From Marinithermus hydrothermalis DSM 14884 (GTDB taxonomy: Bacteria > Deinococcota > Deinococci > Deinococcales > Marinithermaceae), in contig NC_015387.1 of the NCBI RefSeq assembly GCF_000195335.1, positions 2,056,001 through 2,120,000 on the forward strand: 64,000 nt of DNA. The letters run 5' to 3'. The notes beneath the pieces were generated by a model. It made no database searches, was not told the origin of the DNA, and saw only the letters and a program-made list of their open reading frames with translations. The translations under genes and the position numbers were made by a program. This document shows positions 53,122 through 61,457 of the stretch, piece by piece. Each line of letters opens with the position of its first letter. The first letter of the stretch is position 1.

Positions 53122-55374
53122 ATGGAACGCTTGAGCCGATTCGCAACACGCCATCCGTGGATCGTACTCGGGACGTTTCTCGTCCTGAGCGTCATCCTAG
53201 GGCTGGGCCTGCCGCGCCTCGAGTTCGACAACTCCCCCGAGGCGATGGTGCCCCCGGATCTGCCCGCCAAGCGGCTGCTCGACGAGGTTGAGGAGACCTT
53301 CGGCACCGGATCCTTGGCCGTCGCTGCCCTCGAGGGCGAGATCTACACCCCCGAGGCCCTCACTCAGCTTCGCGAAGCCACCCAGGCCCTCGAGGAGGTG
53401 CCCGGCGTCCTCCGGGTCACGAGCCTCGCCACCGCGAAGCGCATGGAGGAGGACGCGGGCTTCCTCCTCATCGAGGACCTGGTGCCCGAAGCCCCCCTGA
53501 CCCCGGAGGATGTCCAGGCCATCCGCGCCTATGTTGCCTCCAGCCCACTCTACCAGGGCAAGCTAGTCAGCGAGGACGCGCGTTACGCCGCGGTGCTGAT
53601 CAGCGTGGAGCGGGGCGCGGACATGCGAGCGCTCGAGCGCGCCCTCCGCGACACGCTCGAGGCCCACTGGGACGGGCCCGTCTACCTCGCGGGCATCCCG
53701 GTGATGAGCGGCGCGATCCTCGACACCCTCCAGCGGGACCTCCCCCTGCAGGTGAGCGGCGCCGCCCTCATCATCGGGCTGGTCCTCTTCCTGAACTTCC
53801 GCAGCCTGCGCGGGGTCTTCCTGCCCCTCGTGACCGTCGGGGTGGCCCTCGTCTGGGCGCTGGGAGCTGGCGGGTGGCTCGGGTTTAAGCTCGGTATGAT
53901 CAGCTCGATCCTGCCCGTGGTCGTGCTCGCCGTGGGCAGCTCCTTCACGCTGCACATCCTCAACCGCTACTATCACGAACTGGCCGAGGGAAGGCCCAAA
54001 ACCGAGGCCATCCGGCTCGCGGTGCGGGAAACCGGACTCGGCGTGCTGATCTCCGCGCTGGCCGCAGGCGCAGGGCTCGCCGCACTCTATACCGCCTCCC
54101 TGCCCCAGATCCAGGCCTTCGGTCTGCTCTCGGCCTTCGGCGTACTCGTAGCCTTCATCGGCTCGACCCTCATCGTGCCCGCCATCCTGAGCTTCCTGAG
54201 GCCGCCCCGCCGGGTCTTCAACCCCGAGCGCCCCGACACCACGAGCCGCACGATGGTGGGACTGGCCCGCTGGGTCATCCCCCGGCGCAAGGGACTGCTC
54301 GTCGGCGCCGGGGGGTTCGTGCTGACCATGCTCCTTGGCGCCAGCCAGATCCAGGTCGAGACCAGCTTCACCAGCTACTTCCCCCCCACCTCCCCCGCCC
54401 GCGTGGGCACCGACCTGATCGACCGCGTGTTCCGCGGCTCCGACACCCTCACCGTCGTGGTCGAGGGGGACCTCAAGAACCCCGCGCTGCTCCGGGGCAT
54501 CCTGGCCTTTGAGGAAGCAGCCCAGGCCCTACCGGAGGTCGGGGCGGTCCTTTCGGTCGCCGACGTGATCCAGGAGATCCACAAGGCCCTCACCGGCGAG
54601 CGAGGCATTCCCGACACCTCCGAGGGCGTCGCCCAGGAGATCCTCCTCTACCAGATGTCGGGGAATCCCGAGGAGATCACCCAGCTGATGGACGAGGGCG
54701 CCACCATCGCGCAGATCACCGTGCAGCTTCCCTCGCTACCCTCCAGCGAGATGGAGCGCACAATCAACGAGCTGCAGACGCTCGCCCAGACCTACATCGC
54801 CCCCCACGCCGGCACGGTGGAGTTCACCGGGAGCACGGTGCTCATGCTCGAGATCATGCGGCTCATCCTGCGAGACCAGCTCATCAGCCTCGCCCTCGCC
54901 CTCATCCTCGTCGCGCTGTTCAACACGCTTCTGCTCCGCTCCGCCGTGGTGGGCGCGGTGAGCGTACTGCCCCTCGCCCTTACCATTGCAGGGCAGTTCG
55001 GCCTCATGGGCATCGCTGGAATCCCGCTGGACACCGCCACCGCGCTCCTTGCGGCCATCGCGATCGGGGTCGGTGATTACTCGGTTCACGTCATCGTCCG
55101 CTACCTCGAGGAGCGCCGCAAGCAGGCTGCGCCCGAGATGGCGGTGCGGACCGCGCTCTTCGTCTCCGGCCGCGCCGTGGTCTTCACCGCTTTAGCCATC
55201 GGCGGTGGGTTCAGCGCGCTGCTGTGGAGCGGGTTCGTCCCCATCCAAACCTTTGGCAAGCTCATGGGCTTCACCGTAGGCGCGACAGCGCTGTTCGCCC
55301 TGAGCGTGCTCCCCGCAGCGCTGCTTGCGTTCGTGCGCAAGAACAACGCTAGGGAGGTGACGCAGCATGCGTAA
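53122..55374 (+). CDS. MMPL/RND superfamily transporter
   Basis: A 750-residue inner-membrane pump with the duplicated RND plan: one membrane segment (HPWIVLGTFLVLSVILGLGL), a periplasmic domain, five segments, then the same again. GGWLGFKLGMISSILPVVVL and the family's GDYSVHVIVRYLEERRKQA (acidic residue for proton coupling) mark the two halves. This branch includes HpnN-type lipid exporters and is usually followed by a LolA-like protein, as here. Start at 53122; the open frame upstream to 52933 crosses the promoter. It overlaps the next gene by eight bases. Cargo probably a lipid. Confidence 0.9.
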   Translation: MERLSRFATRHPWIVLGTFLVLSVILGLGLPRLEFDNSPEAMVPPDLPAKRLLDEVEETFGTGSLAVAALEGEIYTPEALTQLREATQALEEVPGVLRVTSLATAKRMEEDAGFLLIEDLVPEAPLTPEDVQAIRAYVASSPLYQGKLVSEDARYAAVLISVERGADMRALERALRDTLEAHWDGPVYLAGIPVMSGAILDTLQRDLPLQVSGAALIIGLVLFLNFRSLRGVFLPLVTVGVALVWALGAGGWLGFKLGMISSILPVVVLAVGSSFTLHILNRYYHELAEGRPKTEAIRLAVRETGLGVLISALAAGAGLAALYTASLPQIQAFGLLSAFGVLVAFIGSTLIVPAILSFLRPPRRVFNPERPDTTSRTMVGLARWVIPRRKGLLVGAGGFVLTMLLGASQIQVETSFTSYFPPTSPARVGTDLIDRVFRGSDTLTVVVEGDLKNPALLRGILAFEEAAQALPEVGAVLSVADVIQEIHKALTGERGIPDTSEGVAQEILLYQMSGNPEEITQLMDEGATIAQITVQLPSLPSSEMERTINELQTLAQTYIAPHAGTVEFTGSTVLMLEIMRLILRDQLISLALALILVALFNTLLLRSAVVGAVSVLPLALTIAGQFGLMGIAGIPLDTATALLAAIAIGVGDYSVHVIVRYLEERRKQAAPEMAVRTALFVSGRAVVFTALAIGGGFSALLWSGFVPIQTFGKLMGFTVGATALFALSVLPAALLAFVRKNNAREVTQHA

Positions 55375-56122
55375 AGGAATTCTGGCCACAGCGGTACTCG
55401 GACTGGGCCTCACGCTGGCCGTCAGCGGCGAAGAGGTCATGCAGCAGGTGGACGCCCGCCCCACGCCGACCACGCTCCACGGCACCATGACCATGGAGCT
55501 CGTGGACAAGCGGGGCAAGAGCCTCACTCGCCAGATCGAGCTCTGGGCGAAGGACGACGAGAAGATGCTCATCAAGTTCCAAGCGCCGGCGGATGTGAAG
55601 GGCACCGCCTTCCTCGCGCTCAAGCGTCCCGACGGCAGCGACGAGATGAAGCTCTACCTGCCCGCCCTCAAGAAGGTGCGCCGCATCGCGGGCAGCCAGA
55701 GAAAAGGCGCTTTCATGGGCTCGGACTTCACCTACGACGACATCTCCCGGCTGGGCAGCCTCGACATAGAGGATTACACCCACACCCTCCTCCGCGAAGA
55801 AAGCAGCGAGGAAGGCACGATCTACGTGGTGGAGTCGACGCCCAAGCCCGGGGTGAACTCGAGCTACGAGAAGCTGATCGTGTGGGTGCCCGAGACCACC
55901 TACGTCCCGGTGAAGATCGAGTTCTACAAGAAGGGCAGGCTCTACAAGGTGCTCACCGCCGACCGGATCCAGCCCTTCGCAAACGGAAGGTACCAGATCC
56001 CCACGCGACTGGTGATGGAAAACGTGCAGGCCAAGCACAAGACCGTCCTCACCCTCTCCGACCTCGAGGTGGACGCCGAGATCCCCGACACGGTCTTTAC
56101 CGAGCGGTTCATGAAGCGCTAG
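55367..56122 (+). CDS. LolA-like outer-membrane lipoprotein-sorting protein
   Basis: A 251-residue periplasmic protein. The signal peptide is MRKGILATAVLGLGLTLAVS. The mature domain has the LolA/LolB-like half-barrel signature MTMELVDKRGKSLTRQIELW, MLIKFQAPADVKGTAFLALK, LKKVRRIAGSQRKGAFMGSD and FTYDDISRLGSLDIEDYTHT. The family carries lipids or lipoproteins across the periplasm. It lies between the MMPL pump and the outer-membrane barrel, as if passing cargo from one to the other. Confidence 0.88.
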   Translation: MRKGILATAVLGLGLTLAVSGEEVMQQVDARPTPTTLHGTMTMELVDKRGKSLTRQIELWAKDDEKMLIKFQAPADVKGTAFLALKRPDGSDEMKLYLPALKKVRRIAGSQRKGAFMGSDFTYDDISRLGSLDIEDYTHTLLREESSEEGTIYVVESTPKPGVNSSYEKLIVWVPETTYVPVKIEFYKKGRLYKVLTADRIQPFANGRYQIPTRLVMENVQAKHKTVLTLSDLEVDAEIPDTVFTERFMKR

Positions 56123-56134
56123 CGGAGGTACGGC

Positions 56135-57409
56135 ATGCGGCAAGCAACGGTGTTGACCCTTGCCCTGGCCCTCGCGGGCGGCGCCCTGGCCCAGAGCCTC
56201 GAGTGGAGCGGCTCGCTCAAGACCGGACTCGGCTACCGCTTCAGTGACCAGGGCCTCACCGCGAACCAGAGCACCCTGGACCTCGAGCTCAGTACCGGTC
56301 TGGAGGACGCGGACCTCACCGCCCGGTTCCGGTTCACCTACGATGCCCTCACAGGGCAGGCGACCTTCGCCCTGCACGACGCCTACGCCACAGTGTACCT
56401 GGAAGGGCTGGACCTCGCCGTGGGCCAGCAGGTCGTCTCCTGGGGCTCGACCGACGGGATCAACCCGGTGGACGCGCTGAACCCGCGCGACCTTCGGATG
56501 CCCTTCGCCGATCCCCAAGCCCAGAAGCTCGCGGTGCCCATGGTCAGAGCGACCTTCTACCCCGATGAAGAGGGGCGGTACCAGCTCGAGGCGGTGCTGG
56601 TGCCTACCTTCACCCCCTCCACCCCTCCCGCCCCCGAGTGGGCCCCGGCCCAGCCCCTCCCGCCGCTCGCACCAGGGGTGGTGGGCGTGAACCCCCCCGA
56701 AACGCTCCTGCCTGAACCTGAGCTGGAGAACGTGCAGTTCGGGCTGCGGGCCACTGGGAACTTCGATGTCCTGGAGGGGTTTGACGCGAGCGTGGTCCTT
56801 TACCGCGGCTTCCGGCACACCCCCACCGCGAAAGCCCCTGAGCGCCTCTACCTCGCAGACCAGGACCCCGACGGCGACCCCACGAACGGGCCGTTCGTGC
56901 TCCAGCCCAGGCTCGGTTACGACCGGATCCACCTGATCGGCCTGGACTTCTCCGCCGGCCTGTCCTTCCTCGAGGTCGAGGGGGTCGTGGTGCGGGGCGA
57001 GGCCGCCTACGCCTTCACCGAGGACCCCGAGGGCACCGACCCCTACGTCGCAAACCCCTACGCCCAGGCCGTTCTAGGCGCGGAGTACACCTGGGAGAAC
57101 GGGCTGTACACCGAGCTACAGCTCATCGAGGACTACCAAAAGGGCGACCAAGGCCAGGACGACACCTGGAGCACCCGGCTCATGCTCGTGAGCCGGTACG
57201 AGCTCGACGAGCGCTGGCGCGCAGAAGGCGTCTGGCTGCACAGCCTTAAGGACGGGAGCGGCCTCGTCGCTCCGAGCGTGCGGTACACCTTCGCCGATGG
57301 GGTGACGGGAACCGCCACACTGCTCGCCCTCTACGGGGCGGAAGGCAGCGAGCTCGGCTCATTCCGCGATAACACGCAGCTCCGCTTCGATCTGGAGTAC
57401 GCCTTTTAA
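56135..57409 (+). CDS. Outer-membrane beta-barrel, DUF1302-like
   Basis: A 424-residue protein with a signal peptide (VLTLALALAGGALAQSLEWS) and alternating-residue beta strands throughout. It ends in RFDLEYAF, an aromatic C-terminal residue typical of barrels inserted by BamA. The pattern LEWSGSLKTGLGYRFSDQG and VGQQVVSWGSTDGINPVDAL matches the DUF1302 type seen beside MMPL and LolA-like genes. It would be the outer-membrane end of the system. It begins 12 bases after the LolA-like gene. Confidence 0.78.
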   Translation: MRQATVLTLALALAGGALAQSLEWSGSLKTGLGYRFSDQGLTANQSTLDLELSTGLEDADLTARFRFTYDALTGQATFALHDAYATVYLEGLDLAVGQQVVSWGSTDGINPVDALNPRDLRMPFADPQAQKLAVPMVRATFYPDEEGRYQLEAVLVPTFTPSTPPAPEWAPAQPLPPLAPGVVGVNPPETLLPEPELENVQFGLRATGNFDVLEGFDASVVLYRGFRHTPTAKAPERLYLADQDPDGDPTNGPFVLQPRLGYDRIHLIGLDFSAGLSFLEVEGVVVRGEAAYAFTEDPEGTDPYVANPYAQAVLGAEYTWENGLYTELQLIEDYQKGDQGQDDTWSTRLMLVSRYELDERWRAEGVWLHSLKDGSGLVAPSVRYTFADGVTGTATLLALYGAEGSELGSFRDNTQLRFDLEYAF

Positions 57410-57426
57410 GCCACCGTCACGACCGC

Positions 57427-57452
57427 GCCTCCTCCCCGGCCGGGGAGGAGGC
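57427..57452. terminator. 26-bp perfect palindrome after the barrel gene
   Basis: GCCTCCTCCCCGG meets its exact reverse complement with no loop, giving a 13-bp arm. It lies 18 bases past the barrel gene stop and 46 bases before the TetR start, so it may end most MMPL transcripts and leave TetR with low read-through. No T tract follows. Confidence 0.45.
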
Positions 57453-57497
57453 TGTGATCCGTTCGGCATCCCTAATGTCTGTCATACTGGAGAAGGC

Positions 57498-58112
57498 ATG
57501 ACGAGCAAAGGGGCCGTACTCAGGGAGAAACGGCGGGCCCGACGCGTCCGGGAGATCCTCGAGGCCGCCCTCGAGGTCTTCAACGAGAAGGGGTACCACA
57601 AGGCCACCATGGAGGAGATCGCCGAACGGGCCCTGCTCACCCGCGTGGCGCTCTACAAGTACTTCCGCGACAAGCTGACGATCCTCAAAGCCCTGCTCGA
57701 GTGGAAGCTCGATGAGCTCACCGAGGCGGTAGAAACGGCGCTCGCCCGAAGCCCGGACTTCCCCGGCAAGATACGCCAGATCATCCGGGAGACCCTCACC
57801 TTCCAGGAAAATAACCGCGGCTTCTTCCGCGCGCTGATCACCGCAAGCGTCCTCCCCGACCTCATCCAGGACCGCACCCTCTACCGCCTCATCCAGCGCT
57901 ACATCGAGCTGGTCACGCGCGTCATCGAGGAAGGCATTCAGCGGGGCGAGGTCCACCCCGCCCCCGCCGACGAGCTCGCGGAGCTACTCGCGAGCATGGT
58001 CTTCAAAGCCACGGCCAAGTGGAACCTGGACCCGGATCACGCCTCCGCCCCTGCGGATCACCCCGAGTTGATCGAGCAGATCTTCCTGCGCGGCGTGCTG
58101 CGATCCACCTAA
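57498..58112 (+). CDS. TetR family transcriptional regulator
   Basis: A 204-residue repressor. The helix-turn-helix is at residues 15-60: ILEAALEVFNEKGYHKATME, EIAERALLTRVALYKYFRDK. The ligand-binding half is less conserved. It follows the MMPL-LolA-barrel genes on the same strand. CATACT is just before GGAGAAGG and the ATG. The best candidate operator is the inverted repeat at 53050-53076. Effector unknown; a lipid-like pump substrate is a fair guess. Confidence 0.93.
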   Translation: MTSKGAVLREKRRARRVREILEAALEVFNEKGYHKATMEEIAERALLTRVALYKYFRDKLTILKALLEWKLDELTEAVETALARSPDFPGKIRQIIRETLTFQENNRGFFRALITASVLPDLIQDRTLYRLIQRYIELVTRVIEEGIQRGEVHPAPADELAELLASMVFKATAKWNLDPDHASAPADHPELIEQIFLRGVLRST

Positions 58113-58137
58113 CCCCACCCGCGCGCCTGCAGGCGGG

Positions 58138-58171
58138 CCGCAACCGCACCGCAACCTGCACTCCTTACCCT
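58138..58171 (+). promoter_or_regulatory. Two 11-bp-spaced direct repeats and -10 of a small ORF
   Basis: CCGCAACC occurs at 58138-58145 and again at 58149-58156, exactly 11 bases apart. A TACCCT box lies nine bases after the second copy (58166-58171). SARP/OmpR-type winged-helix activators bind heptamer repeats at 11-base spacing, with the second repeat about eight bases from the -10 box. Two such regulators are encoded next door. Confidence 0.55.
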
Positions 58172-58197
58172 TACGAACGGGAAAGGAGGTGAGGACG

Positions 58198-58287
58198 GTG
58201 CGGCGAACGGTGTACAGGCTGAACCTGGGCGTGATCGTCATCACGTACCGCAGCGCCGACGGCCGGTGGACCGTCACCCTCAACTGA
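58198..58287 (+). CDS. 29-residue small protein
   Basis: A short ORF starting at GTG. AAAGGAGGTGA ends at an ideal distance upstream (eight bases from GGAGG to GTG), the strongest ribosome site near here. The product begins MRRTVYRLNLGVIVITYRSA and ends GRWTVTLN: basic N terminus, hydrophobic beta-like centre (LGVIVITY), no Cys, no signal peptide. A 12-bp hairpin follows 14 bases after the stop, so it is a compact unit with promoter, RBS and terminator. I recognise no family. It may be a peptide signal, a small regulator or the precursor of an exported peptide. Confidence 0.5.
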   Translation: MRRTVYRLNLGVIVITYRSADGRWTVTLN

Positions 58288-58301
58288 GCCCCCTAGCGAA
58301 G

Positions 58302-58332
58302 GCCCGCCTCGAGTCCGGGGCTCGAGGCGGGC
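58302..58332. terminator. 12-bp hairpin between small ORF and BTAD regulator
   Basis: GCCCGCCTCGAG and CTCGAGGCGGGC form a perfect stem with loop TCCGGGG. It lies between the convergent ends of the 29-aa ORF and the 816-aa regulator gene and can serve both. No T tract. Confidence 0.65.
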
Positions 58333-58333
58333 G

Positions 58334-60784
58334 CTACCCCCCCCACTCCGCGCGCAAGCGCTGTACCTGCGCGGCCGCCAGCGCCGCCTGGGGGTCCCGC
58401 CGATCCATGGCCCTCAGCACCGCCTCCCACAGCTCCAGGTCGTCCCCAAGCCGCACGGCCACCTCCAGCGCCGCCGGATCCCCAGGATGGGCTAGCGCCG
58501 TCTGCCGCAGCAGCTCCTCCAGTACCCCCCGCTGCTCCATCACCACCGGCGCCGTGGAGCGCGGCAGCAACGGACCCCGGTACAGGGCCACCGCCTCCCG
58601 CAACCGGCCGGCTGCCAACAGGCGCTCCACCTCCAGGAAGTCTGCCCAGACGGGAACGGCCAACGCGTAGGGCCTGGAGCGCAGCGGAACCGACGCGCGC
58701 AGCTTCGCGACCGCCACCTTGAGCCGGTTCAGGTTCCCCGCATCCCCGTACACGTCCAGCATCAACGCCTCCCCCGAACGGGGGCCGCGCAGGACCAGTG
58801 CGACGAGCAGCTCGAGGGAACGCAAGGAAAGCCTGAGCGGCCGTCCCCGCCACAACACCCGGGGGGCGTCCCCGAGCAGGTGGAGCTCGAGCCGCTCCCC
58901 GGACCCCGCCCCCGCCACCACCTCGGCGAACGCCGCGGCCTTGCCCAGCACGAAGGCCAGCCCGGCCGGGACCGCCAGGTCCTGGAGGTACGGCCGGGCC
59001 CGGCGCAAGGCCCGACCGGCCGCCTCCCCCTCCCCTAACCGGGTCCGGGCGGCGGCCGCGCTCAACCACAGGCGCAGCCCCCACCCAGCGCAAAACCCGG
59101 GTTGCTTCAGGGCGGGCTCGAGGTCCTGCACCACCTCTAGCGCCCTTTGCGGCTCCTGTTCCGAGAGGAGGGCCGCGAGCGCGGTGTGGCTGAAGAGGTC
59201 GCGCCGCCGCACCAGCGGCCGGGCCAGCGCCGCCGCCCGCTCCGCCTCAACCTGGGCCGCCGCATCCTCACCGGCGGCCCAAAGCGCCAAGGCGTAACCG
59301 CCCCCGTAGCGGGCCCGGTGGGGCAGGTCCGGCCACTCCCGGAAGAACGCTTCCCAAAGTGCCACCGCCCGCCCCGCCTCCCCGATGGCCAGGTAGAGGT
59401 GCGCAAGGGTCTCGCAGAAGCGCCGCTTGAGCTTGGGACTCGCGCCCCCCACCCAGGCCCGCGCCCGTTCGAGCCTCGAGGTCACCCCTTCGGTCTTCCC
59501 TAGCAGCGCACGAGCCTGGGCCCAGGCGCTGAGGGCGTTCAGCCGTTCGTTGGCCCCGTACACGCCGTGGGTTTCCATCCCCTCTAGGGCCCACTCGGCC
59601 CAAAAGAGGGCCTCCCGGTAGCGCCCCTGGGCGAGCAAAAGGCGCGCCGTTCGCGTAGCGGCGACGACCGCCAGCCGCCCCTTGCCCCGCTCGGCGGCGA
59701 GCCGCGCAGCTCGAGCGGTCGAGGGGGCGCACTCCCCCGCCCCAGCCCGCGAACGGCGCCACTCCACCACGCCCTTGGCCAGCAGGGTGTAGGGGGTGGC
59801 GGCCCGCTCCCAGGGCGTGCGCGCCTCCCCGGAGAAGAGGGCGAGCAACGCCTCCAAGTCGGGGTCCTCGCGCTGTTCCAGGAAGACCCGCACCCGCGCG
59901 GCGGCGAGCTCTGACCGGCCCAGGCCGACCTGGGCCTCGTACCAACCCCGCAGCAGCACCGCCTCCTCCGGGTAACGCGCCATTAACTCCTCTAAAAGCA
60001 CGGCGAGCTGCGCGTACTCTCCGCGCTTCAAGAAGGCCTCCACCGCTGCTTCGGCGATCGCGAGCGCGGTCTCGGGGGCGTGCTTCACGGCTAGGGCAAA
60101 CGCCTCCGTCAGGCGGTCCTGCCGCAACAGAAGGGTGAGCCACCTCTGGGGCTCGAGCCGTCCGGCTGAGGCGGGGGACGGTCTCGGCCCGTCCGGGTAG
60201 GGCCTGAGGAGGGGCGGGTACCCGAGCGCCTCATGGAGACGCTGACGGAAGGGCTCATAGGCACCTTCGGCTTCCTCCCAGAAACTCCGCACCTGCCCCT
60301 CGGGCAGTTCCCCCAACTCCTGGGCCCCCTGTCGGGCCTCCGGCCAGGTGAGGGCGAGTTCCGCGGCACCCACCCGGGCGGACACTTCGAGGGCCAGGCC
60401 GGCCCCGGCCAGGATCGTGCTCGAGTACCCCCAAACCCTCCCGAGGCGAAGGGCAAGCTCTGGGTTGTGCTCCGCGCCGCTCACCACGAGCGTGACCCGG
60501 GGTGGGCCTTCCGCCTCCAGCGTGGCTAAAAGCGCCCGAGCGGGATGGCCCAGGTCGTACAACCGCGTCCCCGCGTAGCGGTTCAGGGCCTCGGCCAAGC
60601 GGTTCCCCGTGGCTACCCGGTCCAGGTCGTCCCCCTCCCACAGGTGCACCCAGACCACCCGGCCCGCCGCCGCGAGTTCCGCCAGCACGTAGGGCAGGCC
60701 GAACCGCTCGTCGGCCACAACGGCCAGGGGCTTGGCGGCGCTGGTGAGGATTGCCTGCACCCGTTCCAGCCAGGACCAGAACAT
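58334..60784 (-). CDS. Large BTAD/TPR (SARP/AfsR-like) transcriptional regulator
   Basis: An 816-residue protein. The N-terminal 200 residues look like a STAND-type P-loop domain without a Walker A motif (DERFGLPYVLAELAAAGRVV; RVTLVVSGAEH). Residues about 210-640 are helical TPR-like repeats. A winged helix follows at about 650-720 (LLGDAPRVLWRGRPLRLSLR, NRLKVAVAKLRASVPLR), and a short BTAD segment (LREAVALYRGPLLPRS) ends the regulatory part. The order is unusual, with the DNA-binding domain near the C terminus as in MalT-like proteins. TAGAAT (60791-60796, - strand) ends six bases before the ATG. Ligand unknown. Confidence 0.8.
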   Translation of the reverse strand: MFWSWLERVQAILTSAAKPLAVVADERFGLPYVLAELAAAGRVVWVHLWEGDDLDRVATGNRLAEALNRYAGTRLYDLGHPARALLATLEAEGPPRVTLVVSGAEHNPELALRLGRVWGYSSTILAGAGLALEVSARVGAAELALTWPEARQGAQELGELPEGQVRSFWEEAEGAYEPFRQRLHEALGYPPLLRPYPDGPRPSPASAGRLEPQRWLTLLLRQDRLTEAFALAVKHAPETALAIAEAAVEAFLKRGEYAQLAVLLEELMARYPEEAVLLRGWYEAQVGLGRSELAAARVRVFLEQREDPDLEALLALFSGEARTPWERAATPYTLLAKGVVEWRRSRAGAGECAPSTARAARLAAERGKGRLAVVAATRTARLLLAQGRYREALFWAEWALEGMETHGVYGANERLNALSAWAQARALLGKTEGVTSRLERARAWVGGASPKLKRRFCETLAHLYLAIGEAGRAVALWEAFFREWPDLPHRARYGGGYALALWAAGEDAAAQVEAERAAALARPLVRRRDLFSHTALAALLSEQEPQRALEVVQDLEPALKQPGFCAGWGLRLWLSAAAARTRLGEGEAAGRALRRARPYLQDLAVPAGLAFVLGKAAAFAEVVAGAGSGERLELHLLGDAPRVLWRGRPLRLSLRSLELLVALVLRGPRSGEALMLDVYGDAGNLNRLKVAVAKLRASVPLRSRPYALAVPVWADFLEVERLLAAGRLREAVALYRGPLLPRSTAPVVMEQRGVLEELLRQTALAHPGDPAALEVAVRLGDDLELWEAVLRAMDRRDPQAALAAAQVQRLRAEWGG

Positions 60785-60820
60785 GTAATCATTCTATATA
60801 AACCCCAATGAGGGACCGGT

Positions 60821-61384
60821 TCATTTCAGTCCGGCCCCTGCGAGCTGGGCCCGCGCAACGGGGACGATCACGCCCGAGGCGCGCAGTTCCTCCAACGCTT
60901 CAACCAGCCTTGGCTCAGGGCCAACGCGTCCCAAGGCCTCCGCAATCCATTGCGGGTTACGCCCGGCAAGCACCGCCTGAACCAATGATTCCTCCAGATA
61001 AGCCCTGACCTCCTCCGCAAAAGGGCTGCGTGCTCCTGGCAAGAAAGGACCCCGGTAGTGTTCCAGCGCCTCGGCCACCCTACCCTGACTCAGCAATTGG
61101 TCCACACGCAGCACGTCCAGTTCAACCCTAGAAACCAGCCGGTACCCACCGTCCTCCTCCACCACCGTAAACCCCAGTTGTCTCGTCCGGGACACCAGGC
61201 TGGCCAAAGAGGAACGCGCAGCCCCTTCCCCAAAGAGCGCAGCTTGCATGGCGTCGCGTAGCGCCCATCCGTCGTGAAACGCCAGCAGCGTCACCACCTC
61301 GATCGAGCGGATACGGCGCGTGCGGCGTCCGTTCACCGAAACCCGCCCCAGCGTGGTCACACCAATCATACGTTTAGAAAACAT
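60821..61384 (-). CDS. Small BTAD-type regulator, paralogue of the neighbouring 816-aa protein
   Basis: A 187-residue protein that corresponds to only the winged-helix plus BTAD end of its neighbour. MIGVTTLGRVSVNGRRTRRI is the SARP-like start of the wing domain, and RVAEALEHYRGPFLPGARSP parallels the neighbour's LREAVALYRGPLLPRSTAPV. It lacks the TPR and P-loop parts. Starts at 61384 (MFSKRM) or 61369. It lies 36 bases upstream of the large regulator on the same strand and is divergent from the ABC exporter genes. Confidence 0.7.
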   Translation of the reverse strand: MFSKRMIGVTTLGRVSVNGRRTRRIRSIEVVTLLAFHDGWALRDAMQAALFGEGAARSSLASLVSRTRQLGFTVVEEDGGYRLVSRVELDVLRVDQLLSQGRVAEALEHYRGPFLPGARSPFAEEVRAYLEESLVQAVLAGRNPQWIAEALGRVGPEPRLVEALEELRASGVIVPVARAQLAGAGLK

Positions 61385-61405
61385 CCAACCAGGTAAGCCA
61401 AGGGA

Positions 61406-61424
61406 AAACCGCAAACCGCTAACC
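61406..61424. promoter_or_regulatory. Heptamer repeats between BTAD gene and ABC operon
   Basis: AAACCGC occurs twice in a row (61406-61412, 61413-61419) and TAACC follows. The CCGCAAACC stretch resembles the CCGCAACC repeats at 58138-58156, though the spacing is seven bases here. The position in the divergent intergenic region makes it a candidate site for the BTAD regulators. Confidence 0.35.
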
Positions 61425-61457
61425 TTCTTCTTACCTACGCCAAGGTTTCATAACCAC

